In this document: positions 14,221-23,394 of the stretch, piece after piece
How the letters are laid out: each line of letters opens with the position of its first letter
Numbering within the stretch: position 1 is the stretch's first letter
Source: Bacillota bacterium
GTDB taxonomy: Bacteria > Bacillota > Negativicutes > Sporomusales > UBA7701
Assembly: GCA_023415775.1 (NCBI GenBank)
Contig: JAEZJM010000008.1
Span: forward strand, 62,001-126,000
Length of the DNA: 64,000 nucleotides
Direction of reading: 5' to 3'
Notes under the pieces: generated by a model
Database searches by the model: none
What the model saw: only the letters and a program-made list of their open reading frames with translations
What the model was told of the DNA's origin: nothing
Translations under genes and position numbers: made by a program

Positions 14221-16089
14221 CTATAGCACTTGTTCCTGGAACAGCACCCCGTTTATATACACCTGCACCCTCACCTGGCCCACGCCTTCGACCGTCTTAT
14301 CGACACGGTCGCCGGGCCGGTGAACATTCTCATACACCACGCGGCGGCCGTTGCTGTCGGTCACCACGATCTGGATCGCCTGACGGATGGGGCCCTCCGG
14401 CACCGTTATCTGCACCACCGCCCGCTTGATCGCCCCGGCGGCGCTTCTCGCCGCCTGCAGGTCGACCGACGAACCCTCCAGCACTTCGCTGCCGGGGGCC
14501 GGGTTCTGGCCGATGATCGTACCTGGCGGATAGCGGTCGCTCGAGCCTTCCGTCACCGAGCCGACCTTGAGCTTCAGGCTCTCGAGCTGGGTAGTCACCG
14601 TGCTCAAAGGCGTTCCGCGCAAATCGGGCAGGATTATTTTGCGCGGCCCCGCCCCCTTGCTGACCGTCAGATCGATTGGCGACCCCTTGCCGACCTGGGC
14701 GGGCGGCCGGGGATTCTGAGCGATGACGGTATCGGCCGGGGTATCGGCCGCGTACTGTTCTTCCACCCGGCCGAGCGTCAGCCCGGCGTTCTTTATCTGC
14801 AGCTCGGCGTCGCGGCGCTTCATGCCGCGCAAGTCTGGCACGACGGTGATCTCCGGCCCCTTGCTGACAACGATCATGACGGTGCGCTGTTCTTTCACCG
14901 TCGCCCCCGCCTCCGGGCTCTGGGAGATAACGTAGCCGGCGATGACCTTCTCGTGGAAGGCGTCGGTCACCGAGACGCGGAGATTATTGCTGAGGATGAT
15001 GTTGCGGGCCGTGTCGACCTGCTTGCCGACGACGCTCGGCACGACAACCTCGTTCGTGCTCCAGAACTTGCCGAACGCCAGGAAAGCGCCGGCGGCGAAC
15101 GCGATTACAAGCAGTCCGGCCAGAGCCCACAGCCAGGTGCGCTTGGTGCGCGTTCCCTGCGGCTGGCCTTCAGGCTCATCGCCATTGGCCGGCGGCTCCG
15201 GCACATCCACCCGCGGCAGCACCTGGGTCGGGAAATCCTCCTTCGACAAACGGCGGGTGTGGTCGTCACGCAGGTAGTGCTGGGCCGAACGGAGATCGGC
15301 GATCATCGCCCCGACATCGGTGAACCGCTGTTCCGGGTTCTTGGCCATCGCCTTGAGCACCAGCGCCTCCAGGATGGGCGGCACCGCCGGATTGATTTCC
15401 CTGAGCGGCTGCGGGTCGTCCTGCAGATGTTTGATCGCGATGCTGATCGGCGTCTCGCCGGTGAACGGCACCGCCCCGGTGAGCATCTCGTACATCACCG
15501 CGCCGAGCGAATAAATGTCAGATTTGGCGCTCACCGGCGCACCCTTGGCCTGCTCCGGCGAGAAATAATGCACCGAGCCGATGATCGTACCCGTCTGAGT
15601 CATCGTAGCTGAAGTGACGGCCCGGGCGATGCCGAAATCGGTCACCTTCACCCGACCCGTGCGGGTCATCAAGATATTGTGGGGCTTGATGTCGCAGTGG
15701 ACGATATTGTTCTGATGGGCGTGTTCGAGCGCCTCGGCGATCTCCAGCGCGACGCGCACCGCCGTCTCCACCGGCAGCGGCCCCTCGCGCACGATCCTGT
15801 CCTTGAGCGTCTCGCCCGATATGTACTCCATCACAATATAATAACTGTCGTCGTCGCGGCCGACGTCGTATATGTTCACGATATTGGGATGGGAAAGCCT
15901 TGCCGCCGCCTGCGCCTCGCGGCGGAAGCGGGTGACGAACTCATCGTCGTCGGTGAACTGGGACCGCAGCACCTTCACCGCCACCGACCTGTCCAAAAGC
16001 TTGTCGTGGGCGCGGTAAACGTCGGCCATGCCGCCGCCGCCGACCCGTTCCAAAATCGTATATCGATTATCGAGTGTACGATTGATCAA
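14221..16089 (-). CDS. Ser/Thr protein kinase with three PASTA domains (PknB/PrkC type)
   Basis: A membrane kinase of 622 residues. The kinase domain has GGGGMADVYRAHD, VAVKVL, DFGIARA and the catalytic loop HCDIKPHNIL, with Cys in place of the usual Arg of HRD (a non-RD kinase). One transmembrane helix (WALAGLLVIAFAAGAFLAF) precedes three PASTA repeats (VVPSVVGK, VPDLRGMK, LPDLRGTP) that in relatives bind muropeptides or lipid II. I choose TTG 16089: AGGAGG lies eight bases before it, whereas GTG 16098 overlaps that site. Last envelope gene before rsgA. Confidence 0.95.
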   Translation of the reverse strand: MINRTLDNRYTILERVGGGGMADVYRAHDKLLDRSVAVKVLRSQFTDDDEFVTRFRREAQAAARLSHPNIVNIYDVGRDDDSYYIVMEYISGETLKDRIVREGPLPVETAVRVALEIAEALEHAHQNNIVHCDIKPHNILMTRTGRVKVTDFGIARAVTSATMTQTGTIIGSVHYFSPEQAKGAPVSAKSDIYSLGAVMYEMLTGAVPFTGETPISIAIKHLQDDPQPLREINPAVPPILEALVLKAMAKNPEQRFTDVGAMIADLRSAQHYLRDDHTRRLSKEDFPTQVLPRVDVPEPPANGDEPEGQPQGTRTKRTWLWALAGLLVIAFAAGAFLAFGKFWSTNEVVVPSVVGKQVDTARNIILSNNLRVSVTDAFHEKVIAGYVISQSPEAGATVKEQRTVMIVVSKGPEITVVPDLRGMKRRDAELQIKNAGLTLGRVEEQYAADTPADTVIAQNPRPPAQVGKGSPIDLTVSKGAGPRKIILPDLRGTPLSTVTTQLESLKLKVGSVTEGSSDRYPPGTIIGQNPAPGSEVLEGSSVDLQAARSAAGAIKRAVVQITVPEGPIRQAIQIVVTDSNGRRVVYENVHRPGDRVDKTVEGVGQVRVQVYINGVLFQEQVL

Positions 16090-16101
16090 GACTCTCACCT
16101 C

Positions 16102-17508
16102 CTATCGCAATGCTCTCGCCATAACTTGCCGGGCAATCGGCGCAGCCGCCTCGCCGCCCGCGCCGCCGTTCTCCACGACGACCGCGACCGCGATCTCCGG
16201 CTCGTCCGCCGGCGCAAACCCGATGAACCAGGCGTGAGGCGCGCCGTGCGGATTCTCCGCCGTCCCCGTCTTGCCGGCCACCTTGACCCCGCCGATACGG
16301 GCCGCATAGCCCGTGCCGCCGCTGACCGCCTGCTGCATCATCCGGCTTACCTCCGCAGCCGTCGCCGGGCTCGTCGCCGCCGCGAACTCTGTACTGCCGA
16401 ACTGCCTGAGCACCGCGCCGTCAGGCGCGGACACCCTGCTCACCAAAAACGGCTTCAGCATCGTCCCCCGGTCGGCGAACGCCGCCGCCAGCATCGCCAT
16501 CCTCAGCGGCGTCACCAGCAGGCTGCCCTGGCCGATACCCGTCTGGGCGAGATCGCCGTCCCCCAGCCGGCCGAAATCCGGTAAGCGGCTGGAAGCCTCG
16601 GCAAAATCCCCGCCGAGGGGCCGCGCGAAAGCGAACCGGTCGAAAGCCTTGGCCATCCGGCTGCGGCCCAGCTCCAGCGACAGGCGGCCGAACGTCACAT
16701 TGCAGGACACCGCCAGCGCCTCTTCGAGGTCGACCTTGCCGTGGGCCACATTATTCGATTCGTTCAAAACGTAATCGGGGCCGATCTTGAACGAACCCTG
16801 ACAATCATATGTTTTCCGGTTATCGGTTATTTTCTCCGTCAAAGCCGCCTCGGCCACAAGCGCCTTAAGCGTCGAGCCGGGCGGATACAGGCCCTGGACG
16901 GCCCGGTTGAGCAGCGGGCTGCCGGCCGCGCCGACGATCTCCTTCCAGTCCTCGTCAACCGCCTCCGGCTCGAAAGCCGGCCGGCTGACCATCACCAGCA
17001 CCGCGCCGCTGCGGGGCGCAATCGCCACCACCGCGCCGCGCCGGTTGCCCAAAGCCCGATAAGCCGTCTCCTGCAAATCGCCGTCCAGCGTCAGCGTCAC
17101 GCTGTTGCCCGCCTTCGCCGTCCACAGACCGGTGATCGGCCCGAAACGGCGCTCGGGGTTGTTCATGCCGGAAAGCTCGCCGTTGAAGGCGCTCTCCACC
17201 CCCGACTGGCCGTAGCGCGGGCTCGAATAGCCCACAACATGGGCAGCTATCGCCCCGTAGGGGTAATGGCGGACATACCTGCCGTCCCCATCCTTCTCGC
17301 TGAAAGCCAGCTTCTCACCCCGCCGGTCGAAAACCGTCCCCCGTTCCACCTTCTCGGCGGCCGCCGCCGTACGGCGGTTGAGGGGATGCCCGGCAAGATA
17401 GTCGCTTTGCACCACCTGGATATATGATAAATAAAGGAACAGCACCGCCAACAGACCGAGAAGGGCGAACGCGGTGCGCCGAATGCTGGCGCGCAGATTG
17501 TCAAGCAT
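16102..17508 (-). CDS. Penicillin-binding protein, PBP2/FtsI-like transpeptidase (PbpA type)
   Basis: A 468-residue class B-like transpeptidase that crosslinks peptidoglycan in the periplasm. One N-terminal membrane anchor (FALLGLLAVLFLYLSYI) is followed by a short dimerisation region (RGTVFDRRGEKLA) and the catalytic domain with PPGSTLKAL (active-site Ser), SCN in AVSCNVTFG, and KTGTAE. At under 500 residues it resembles the PbpA proteins that pair with a neighbouring RodA/FtsW. Its start overlaps the end of the ftsW-like gene by eight bases. Confidence 0.94.
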   Translation of the reverse strand: MLDNLRASIRRTAFALLGLLAVLFLYLSYIQVVQSDYLAGHPLNRRTAAAAEKVERGTVFDRRGEKLAFSEKDGDGRYVRHYPYGAIAAHVVGYSSPRYGQSGVESAFNGELSGMNNPERRFGPITGLWTAKAGNSVTLTLDGDLQETAYRALGNRRGAVVAIAPRSGAVLVMVSRPAFEPEAVDEDWKEIVGAAGSPLLNRAVQGLYPPGSTLKALVAEAALTEKITDNRKTYDCQGSFKIGPDYVLNESNNVAHGKVDLEEALAVSCNVTFGRLSLELGRSRMAKAFDRFAFARPLGGDFAEASSRLPDFGRLGDGDLAQTGIGQGSLLVTPLRMAMLAAAFADRGTMLKPFLVSRVSAPDGAVLRQFGSTEFAAATSPATAAEVSRMMQQAVSGGTGYAARIGGVKVAGKTGTAENPHGAPHAWFIGFAPADEPEIAVAVVVENGGAGGEAAAPIARQVMARALR

Positions 17509-18757
17509 CTGCCGGCCTCTTTTCCGACATGGCCAGCACCATGCCGAGCAGAATAAACGTCGCCACGACCGAACTGCCGCCGTAGCTCACCAGCGGCAGG
17601 GTCACCCCTGTAAGCGGCAAAAACTTCGTAACCCCGCCGACGATAACAAGCACCTGCAGCCCCAGCAGCACCGCCAGCCCGCCGGCCAGCAGCGCCCTAA
17701 AGGGCGAAGGCGCCAGCAGCGCGGCGCGGAAGGCGCGGTAAACAAGCAGGATATAAAGCATCATCACCGCTCCGGCCCCCGCCAGCCCCAACTCCTCGCC
17801 GATGGCCGCAAAAATGAAGTCGGTATGCACCTCGGGGACCAGCCCGGGGAAACCGTAGCCCAGGCCGCTGCCCAGCGCCCCGCCGGAGCCCAGGGCAAAC
17901 AGCGACTGCACGACCTGGTACGCCCGGCCGCTGGGGTCGGCCCAGGGGTCGAGCCAAATGTCGATGCGCGCCCGCACATGCGGATAGAGCGCGTACGCAA
18001 GCACCGAACCGACGAGGAACATCCCCGCCCCCCACAAAAGATAGCCGGCCCGGCCGCTCGCCAGATAAATCATCACCGTCGCGGTGCCGAAATACAGCAG
18101 CGCCGCCCCCAGGTCCCGCTGGCCGACGAGCATCAGCATCGCCAGCCCCCACACCGCCAGCAGCGGCGCCATAATCCGCGGCTGGGGGAGGATTAGCGGC
18201 CCGTAGCGCCTGGTGGCGAACGTAAGCACCTCGCGGCGCTCGCTCAGATACGCCGCCAGGAAAAGCACGATGAAAAGCTTGGCGAACTCGGACGGCTGGA
18301 AATGCACCGGCCCGATGAACAGCCAATTCTTGTTGCCGCCGATATCCACCCCGAACAGCGCCGTCGCCAGCAGCAGGGCAATACCGGCCAGCCCCCAGAA
18401 ATATTTATACTCAGACCACCGCTCCGCCTGGCGGAAAAAGAAAGCGGACCCCAGGAACGCCGCCAGGCCGAACGCGGCCCACAGAGCTTGTACCATAAAC
18501 AGACCGGGCTTGAGGCGAAAAACCATTATCAGCCCGAGCGCCGTCAGCACCGCCGCCAACGGCAGCAGCAGACCGTCGCCCAAGTGTCCAGCCCGCCTGA
18601 GCGCGAAATGGGCCACAGGCCAGGCCAGCGCAAGACCGGCCGCCGCCCCCAAAGCCCGGTAATCGGGCGCGCCGCCCACCAGGCTCACCGCCAGCACTCC
18701 GGCCAGCAGCACCGCCCCGGCCAGCAGCAGCAGATAACACTCCCGCTTCGTATCCAT
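17501..18757 (-). CDS. FtsW/RodA/SpoVE family glycosyltransferase
   Basis: A polytopic SEDS protein, 418 residues with about 11-12 hydrophobic segments. Family motifs include FQPSEFAKLFIVLFLAAYLS and, near the end, PLTGVTLPLVSYGGSS. SEDS proteins polymerise glycan strands from lipid II with a cognate class B PBP, here the overlapping downstream gene. Whether it serves elongation, division or sporulation cannot be told; the PbpA-like partner suggests a RodA-like role. The ATG follows the phosphatase stop by one base. Confidence 0.93.
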   Translation of the reverse strand: MDTKRECYLLLLAGAVLLAGVLAVSLVGGAPDYRALGAAAGLALAWPVAHFALRRAGHLGDGLLLPLAAVLTALGLIMVFRLKPGLFMVQALWAAFGLAAFLGSAFFFRQAERWSEYKYFWGLAGIALLLATALFGVDIGGNKNWLFIGPVHFQPSEFAKLFIVLFLAAYLSERREVLTFATRRYGPLILPQPRIMAPLLAVWGLAMLMLVGQRDLGAALLYFGTATVMIYLASGRAGYLLWGAGMFLVGSVLAYALYPHVRARIDIWLDPWADPSGRAYQVVQSLFALGSGGALGSGLGYGFPGLVPEVHTDFIFAAIGEELGLAGAGAVMMLYILLVYRAFRAALLAPSPFRALLAGGLAVLLGLQVLVIVGGVTKFLPLTGVTLPLVSYGGSSVVATFILLGMVLAMSEKRPADA

Positions 18758-18758
18758 C

Positions 18759-19481
18759 TCAGACCGCCCCGAAGCACACGAGAATAGCGGTGATATTGTC
18801 CAGACCGCCGGCGCCGTTCGCTTTCGCCACCAGCTCCGTCAGCAGCGCCGCCTCGTCGTCGTCCCGGCTCAGGGCGGCGGCGATATCGCCGTCGGTCACC
18901 ATATTCGTCAGTCCATCGGTGCACAACAGCACCTTGTCGCCGGCCGCCAGCGCGAAGCTGCCGGTATCCACCTTCACCCTGTCGCCCGTACCGACCGCGC
19001 GGGTCAGAATATTGCGGTGCGGGTGGAGGAGAGCTTCCTCGGCGGTTATACTGCCCTTTTTGACAAGCTCGCTCACCAGCGAATGGTCCTCGGACACTTG
19101 CGAAAGCTCGCCGGCCCGCAGCAAATAAAGGCGGCTGTCGCCGACGTGCCCCCAGTGCAGCACCGCGTCCACGACGAACGCCGCCGTCAGCGTCGTGCCC
19201 ATACCGGCGCGCTCACTGTCCTCCTGGGCCAGGCGGTAAACCTGATCGTTCGCGGCGGTGATCGCCTCTCTGAGCAGCGCAGTCGGTTCTTCCCCGCCGG
19301 CGGCAGCAGCGACAATGGCGCCCACCGTCTCGGCAGCCATCCGGCTGGCGACCTCGCCGGCCACATGGCCGCCCATCCCGTCGGCGACGACAAACAGCGG
19401 CGGCTGGCATACATAACTGTCTTCGTTTGTTTCCCGGACCTTACCGATATCCGAAAGAGCATGGGCCAGCAATACCGTCAC
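18759..19481 (-). CDS. stp: PP2C-family serine/threonine phosphatase (Stp/PrpC)
   Basis: A 240-residue metal-dependent phosphatase that would reverse PknB phosphorylation. PP2C motifs in order: SDIGKVRETNEDSY, VADGMGGHVAGE, GHVGDSRLYLLR, DHSLVSELVKKG, LLCTDGLTNMV and GGLDNITAIL. The frame opens at GTG 19481, overlapping the fhaB stop as GTGA; TTG 19472 with GAGAGG eight bases upstream is an alternative start. It lies in the operon between fhaB and the ftsW-like gene. Confidence 0.95.
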   Translation of the reverse strand: MTVLLAHALSDIGKVRETNEDSYVCQPPLFVVADGMGGHVAGEVASRMAAETVGAIVAAAAGGEEPTALLREAITAANDQVYRLAQEDSERAGMGTTLTAAFVVDAVLHWGHVGDSRLYLLRAGELSQVSEDHSLVSELVKKGSITAEEALLHPHRNILTRAVGTGDRVKVDTGSFALAAGDKVLLCTDGLTNMVTDGDIAAALSRDDDEAALLTELVAKANGAGGLDNITAILVCFGAV

Positions 19482-19954
19482 CTCTCAAAGCGGAATGTCA
19501 CCGCGCCGACGGCGATCAGGTCGCCGTTCTTCAGCAGAATTTCGTCCGCCACCCGGCGGTTGTTATGAAGCGTCCCGTTAGTGCTGTTCAGGTCGGTCAG
19601 CCAAAATGCGTGCTTATAACGGGTAATCAAAGCATGTTCGTGGGAGACGAAGCTATCGGCGACGGCGATATCGTTGCCCTCACCGCGCCCGATCGAAACC
19701 GTCTCCAAAAGCTCATACGAACTGCGGGTCATGGCCACCGCCCCGGCATCCACCACCACCAGCCGGGCGGCGTATTTCTCCGCCGCGGCCGACTCGTCGG
19801 CGGCCGACGGCCTCAGCCGCGCCTCGGAACGTTCGGCCTTCAAATCGCTGTACACCACCCGCAGCACCTTGAACAAAAAATAATACAGCAGCGCCAAAAC
19901 CGCGTACTGCAAGGCGATCCCGATATAATTCAGCACCATGACCTTGCTCGGCAA
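19478..19954 (-). CDS. fhaB: Membrane-anchored FHA-domain protein (FhaB-like)
   Basis: A 158-residue protein with an N-terminal transmembrane segment (YIGIALQYAVLALLYYFLF) and a C-terminal FHA phosphothreonine-binding domain: VSIGRGEGNDIAV, SHEHALI, and LNSTNGTLHNNRRV. In actinobacteria the equivalent protein (FhaB/FipA) is a PknB-pathway adaptor. The start is TTG with GAGGTGA upstream, two bases after the fhaA stop. The overlap with stp suggests coupled translation. Confidence 0.9.
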   Translation of the reverse strand: MPSKVMVLNYIGIALQYAVLALLYYFLFKVLRVVYSDLKAERSEARLRPSAADESAAAEKYAARLVVVDAGAVAMTRSSYELLETVSIGRGEGNDIAVADSFVSHEHALITRYKHAFWLTDLNSTNGTLHNNRRVADEILLKNGDLIAVGAVTFRFER

Positions 19955-19955
19955 A

Positions 19956-20711
19956 TCACTTCACCTCATATAAGATGACCGTGTTCCCCACCTTGATGCG
20001 GTCGCCCGCCTTCAGTCGCTTGCGGGTCACGCGGTGATTGTTCACATAAGTGCCGTTAAGGCTCTTGGCGTCGTACAGCGAATGCCCGCCATCCTCGAAA
20101 GCCACGTACGCATGCAGCCGCGATGTGTTCATATCGGTCAGCGGCAGCTCGTTGCTCTCCCGGCGGCCGATGTTGGCCCGCTCCGCCCCCAGGTCGACCT
20201 GCAGCCCCGTATCAAGGCCCTTCACCACCGTCAGCAGCCCGGCGATCGACGCCTGACGGCTGACCGGCGGCAGCCTGCCGAACACCTGGGTATCGGACAT
20301 TGGCACCGGGCCGGTCGTATCCCGTTCCGGCTCCTCGGGCAGCGGCTCGCTATAGCGGCTCATCACCCGGAACTTCCCTCTGCCCCCCGCCTCGTCGCAA
20401 AAAATATCGACAATCGGCTTGCCGACGATCGTATACCCTTTGCGTTTCGCCTCGGTTGCCACAAAAACGGCCAGCTCGTCGCGGATTGCCTGGCCGTACG
20501 GCGTCAGCCGCTCGTAATCCTCGCTCCCGAGGAAAACGCTGTACTGATTGGGGACATAGACCTGGGAGATGCCCACCGTCCGGTCGCTCTCCATCTCGCG
20601 CGCCAGGCGCTTGGCAATCTCCACCGGCTGAAGGCCGCCGGAAAAACGGGCATTAAAAAAGCCCTCGATATACTTCTCGAAGAAATCCTCCAAGCGGCGT
20701 ACAAAACCCAC
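19956..20711 (-). CDS. fhaA: DUF3662 and FHA-domain protein (FhaA-like)
   Basis: A 251-residue two-domain protein. The N-terminal DUF3662/FhaA domain begins FVRRLEDFFEKYIEGFF and is followed by an acidic, proline-rich linker and a C-terminal FHA domain with NIGRRESNELPL, SRLHAYV and KSLNGTYVNNHRV. In mycobacteria FhaA binds the phosphorylated pseudokinase MviN. I choose GTG 20711, ten bases after GGAG; the ATG at 20756 lies upstream of the -10 box of the operon promoter and cannot be in the transcript. First gene of the operon. Confidence 0.92.
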   Translation of the reverse strand: MGFVRRLEDFFEKYIEGFFNARFSGGLQPVEIAKRLAREMESDRTVGISQVYVPNQYSVFLGSEDYERLTPYGQAIRDELAVFVATEAKRKGYTIVGKPIVDIFCDEAGGRGKFRVMSRYSEPLPEEPERDTTGPVPMSDTQVFGRLPPVSRQASIAGLLTVVKGLDTGLQVDLGAERANIGRRESNELPLTDMNTSRLHAYVAFEDGGHSLYDAKSLNGTYVNNHRVTRKRLKAGDRIKVGNTVILYEVK

Positions 20712-20744
20712 GGCAAAAACACTCCAATGTGTTGTCGTCCTATT

Positions 20745-20773
20745 ATTATACGACATTATAACAAACTAGTCAA
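20745..20773 (-). promoter_or_regulatory. Sigma-A promoter of the fhaA-pknB-rpe operon
   Basis: On the minus strand TTGACT, exactly 17 bases, TATAAT; near consensus. Predicted start about 20738 gives a short leader before the GTG at 20711. Confidence 0.85.
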
Positions 20774-20816
20774 AATTACCCATTAACATTACAGTCATTT
20801 CCAATTTCGCGGCAAA

Positions 20817-21878
20817 TCATTCCCGCCGCTCCTCGGCGGCCAGCACGGCGTGGCGGAGCTGCCCGCACGCAGCGCGGATATCGCCGCCCATCTCCCGCCG
20901 CACCGTCGCGTTCACCCGGCCGACCTCCAGCACGGCGAGGAACCGCCGTACCCGGCCGGCGTCCGGGCGCAGCAGGCCGCGCTCCGGCACCGGATTGACC
21001 GGGATAAGGTTGACGTTCGCCAGCCGACCCTTCAGCAGGGCGGCCAGCGCCGCCGCCTGCGCGTCGCTGTCGTTCACCCCCGCGATCAGCGCATACTCGT
21101 ACGTCACCCGCCGGCCGGTCGCCGCCGCGTAGCGGTCGCCCGCGGCCAGCACCGCGGCCAGCGGCCAGATGCGGTTCACCGGCATCAGCCGCGTCCGCAG
21201 CTCGTCGTCCGGCGCGTGCAGCGAAATCGCCAGCGTCACCGGCAGCCCCTCGGCCGCCAGGCGGTCGATGCCCGGCACAACCCCCGCCGTCGACAGCGTC
21301 ACGCCGCGATAACTCAGTCCGAGACAGTACGGCTCGTGGCACAGGCGGATGAACTTCACCACATTATCGTAGTTGGCCAACGGCTCCCCCGACCCCATGA
21401 TAACGATCGAATTCACCGTTGCCCCGCGGACGGCGAGCAACTCGGCGGCATACAGCACCTGGGCGAGGATCTCCCCCGCCGTCAGGTCGCGCTCCACCCC
21501 CCGCAGCGTCGATGCGCAGAAGGCGCAGCCCATCGCGCAGCCCACCTGGGTCGAAACGCACACACTGTTGCCATAGTCGTGGCTCATCAGCACCGTCTCC
21601 ACCGCCAGGCCATCGGCAAGCGCCAGCAAAAACTTGCTTGTCGCCCCGTCGGCGGCGTGCTGCTCCGCCTTGAGCGTCACCGCCCCGATCGCAAAATGCG
21701 CCGCCAGGACCTCCCGCGCCCCCTTGGGCAGGTCGGTCATAGCGGCGAAATCGCGGACATGCCGCTGATAAAGCCACGCCGCCACCTGGCGGCCGCGATA
21801 CTTCTCCAGGCCGAAGGGCGCCACCGCGGCGGCGATCTCCCCGGCCGTAAGCCCGAAAAGATTTTCCCTGTCCGTCAT
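20817..21878 (-). CDS. rlmN: 23S rRNA (adenine-2503-C2) methyltransferase
   Basis: RlmN, 353 residues, a radical-SAM enzyme methylating A2503 of 23S rRNA (and some tRNAs). The cluster motif is CAMGCAFCAS (CxxxCxxC), followed by GSGEPLANYDN, and the catalytic C-terminal cysteine lies in REMGGDIRAACGQL. The ATG at 21878 overlaps the rsmB stop (ATGA). The open frame continues far upstream inside rsmB but that part is a shadow. Last gene of the housekeeping run before the fhaA promoter. Confidence 0.96.
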   Translation of the reverse strand: MTDRENLFGLTAGEIAAAVAPFGLEKYRGRQVAAWLYQRHVRDFAAMTDLPKGAREVLAAHFAIGAVTLKAEQHAADGATSKFLLALADGLAVETVLMSHDYGNSVCVSTQVGCAMGCAFCASTLRGVERDLTAGEILAQVLYAAELLAVRGATVNSIVIMGSGEPLANYDNVVKFIRLCHEPYCLGLSYRGVTLSTAGVVPGIDRLAAEGLPVTLAISLHAPDDELRTRLMPVNRIWPLAAVLAAGDRYAAATGRRVTYEYALIAGVNDSDAQAAALAALLKGRLANVNLIPVNPVPERGLLRPDAGRVRRFLAVLEVGRVNATVRREMGGDIRAACGQLRHAVLAAEERRE

Positions 21879-23218
21879 ACCGGCTCCCGCCTTTTCTCCA
21901 TCCGGGCGATGAAAAACCCGTCCACATCGTCCGTGTGCGGCCACAGCTGCACCAGCTCGTCCGCCTGCGGCGCCGGCAGCAGCGCCCCGGCGCTCGCCAG
22001 GGTAAAATCGTCCCTGCTGCCCAGGAAAGCGCGCACGACCGCCTCGTTCTCCTCCGGCTCGGTCGTGCACGTGCTGTACACGAGCACCCCGCCCGGCTTG
22101 ACGCACGCCGCAGCGCTCGCCAAAATGGCGGACTGCAGCACCGGCAAATCGCGCAGCATGCTCTCGCTCTTCCGCCAGCGCGAATCCGGCTTGCGCCGCA
22201 GCACCCCCAGCCCCGAGCACGGCGCGTCCACCAGCACCCGGTCGGCCTGCCCGGCGTACACGGTATCCAGCTTCGTCGCGTCGAACACCTTCGTCTCGAT
22301 TATATTAAGCCCGAGGCGGGCGGCGTTCTCCGCCGTCAGCTTCAGCTTATGCTCATACAGATCGGTCGACAGCACCCGGCCCCTGTTGCCCATCAGCGCC
22401 GCCAGGTGGGTGCTCTTGCCGCCCGGCGCCCCGCAGGCGTCGATAACGAATTCGCCCGGCCGCGGCCCCACCACGTGAGCCACCAGCATCGAGCTCTCGT
22501 CCTGCACCTGAAAAAGCCCCTCCTTCAGGGAATTGAGACGGGCCAAAGCCGGGTACTCCCGGCAGATTATGCCCTCGGGCGTCCAACGCGACGCCTCGCC
22601 CGCCGCCCCTTCGTCCGCCAGCCGGGCCAGCAGCTCCTCGCGGCTTATCCGCAGCGTATTAGTCCGCAGCGACAACGGCGGCGTCGCGTTGTCGGCCGCC
22701 AGCAGCGCCTCGCAAGCCGCGAAACCCAGCCGGGCCAGCCACCTCGCCACCAGCCACTCGGGGTGGAAATACTTCAGCGCCAGATAACGCGCCGGCTCCT
22801 TCGCCGCGTCGGGATACGCCGCCTTCTCCGGCTCGCGGCCCGCGCTTCGCAGCACAGCGTTCACGAACTTCACCGTGCCGGCGTGCCCGTGTCTCTTCGC
22901 CAGCTCCACCGCCTGATTGCAGGCCGCCGACACCGGCACGCGGGACAAAAAAAATATCTGGTATACGCCCATACGCAGAATATTACGGATCACCGGATCG
23001 ATCTTCGCCAGCGGACGGCTGCAGTAGTGGCCGAGCAGCCAGTCGAGCGTCGCCCCCGCCTTCACCGTCCCATACACCAGCTCGGTCACGAACCGGCGGT
23101 CCTGATCGGACAGCGGCCGCCGCCCAAGCTCGCGGGCCAGCGCGATATTGGCGTACGCGCCCCCGGTATCGACTTCGTTTATAATCTTGAGCGCCACGTC
23201 ACGAGCGTCAACAACCAT
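21875..23218 (-). CDS. rsmB: 16S rRNA (cytosine-967-C5) methyltransferase
   Basis: RsmB (Sun), 447 residues. The N-terminal NusB-like RNA-binding domain covers about residues 1-140. The methyltransferase domain has IDACGAPGGKSTHLA (SAM binding), DAPCSGLGVLRRKPD with the PC motif, and YSTCTTEPEENEAVV with the second catalytic cysteine. AAAGGAGATT precedes the ATG. A copy of the dispersed repeat separates it from the DUF116 gene upstream. Confidence 0.96.
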   Translation of the reverse strand: MVVDARDVALKIINEVDTGGAYANIALARELGRRPLSDQDRRFVTELVYGTVKAGATLDWLLGHYCSRPLAKIDPVIRNILRMGVYQIFFLSRVPVSAACNQAVELAKRHGHAGTVKFVNAVLRSAGREPEKAAYPDAAKEPARYLALKYFHPEWLVARWLARLGFAACEALLAADNATPPLSLRTNTLRISREELLARLADEGAAGEASRWTPEGIICREYPALARLNSLKEGLFQVQDESSMLVAHVVGPRPGEFVIDACGAPGGKSTHLAALMGNRGRVLSTDLYEHKLKLTAENAARLGLNIIETKVFDATKLDTVYAGQADRVLVDAPCSGLGVLRRKPDSRWRKSESMLRDLPVLQSAILASAAACVKPGGVLVYSTCTTEPEENEAVVRAFLGSRDDFTLASAGALLPAPQADELVQLWPHTDDVDGFFIARMEKRREPV

Positions 23219-23234
23219 GTGACAATCTCCTTTG

Positions 23235-23355
23235 GAAGGCTTTCAAAAATCCATCTGCGGCGTTGCTCCTCGGCTGCCATCCTCAGCGTACGTTCGTGTA
23301 CGCTTCCGGTGTCAGCCTCCGGTGCGCCTTGCATCTGGAGCTTTTGAAAGCCTTC
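23235..23355 (-). repeat. Dispersed palindromic repeat, copy 2
   Basis: On the minus strand it runs from GAAGGCTTTCAAAAGCTCC, AGATGCAAGGCGCACCGG to GCCGCAGATGGA and TTTTTGAAAGCCTTC. The ends are complementary and the whole can fold as one long stem. It lies between the DUF116 gene and rsmB. Confidence 0.8.
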
Positions 23356-23394
23356 GCACAATACAAACTTTTCCAAACGTTTTCCAATTGAATA

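Noticed and set aside
21879..22220. N-terminal extension of rlmN inside rsmB
   Set aside because: The extension lies in another frame of rsmB and is Gly/Ala/Arg-rich; the ATG at 21878 with an ATGA overlap and the family N-terminus fit the shorter protein.
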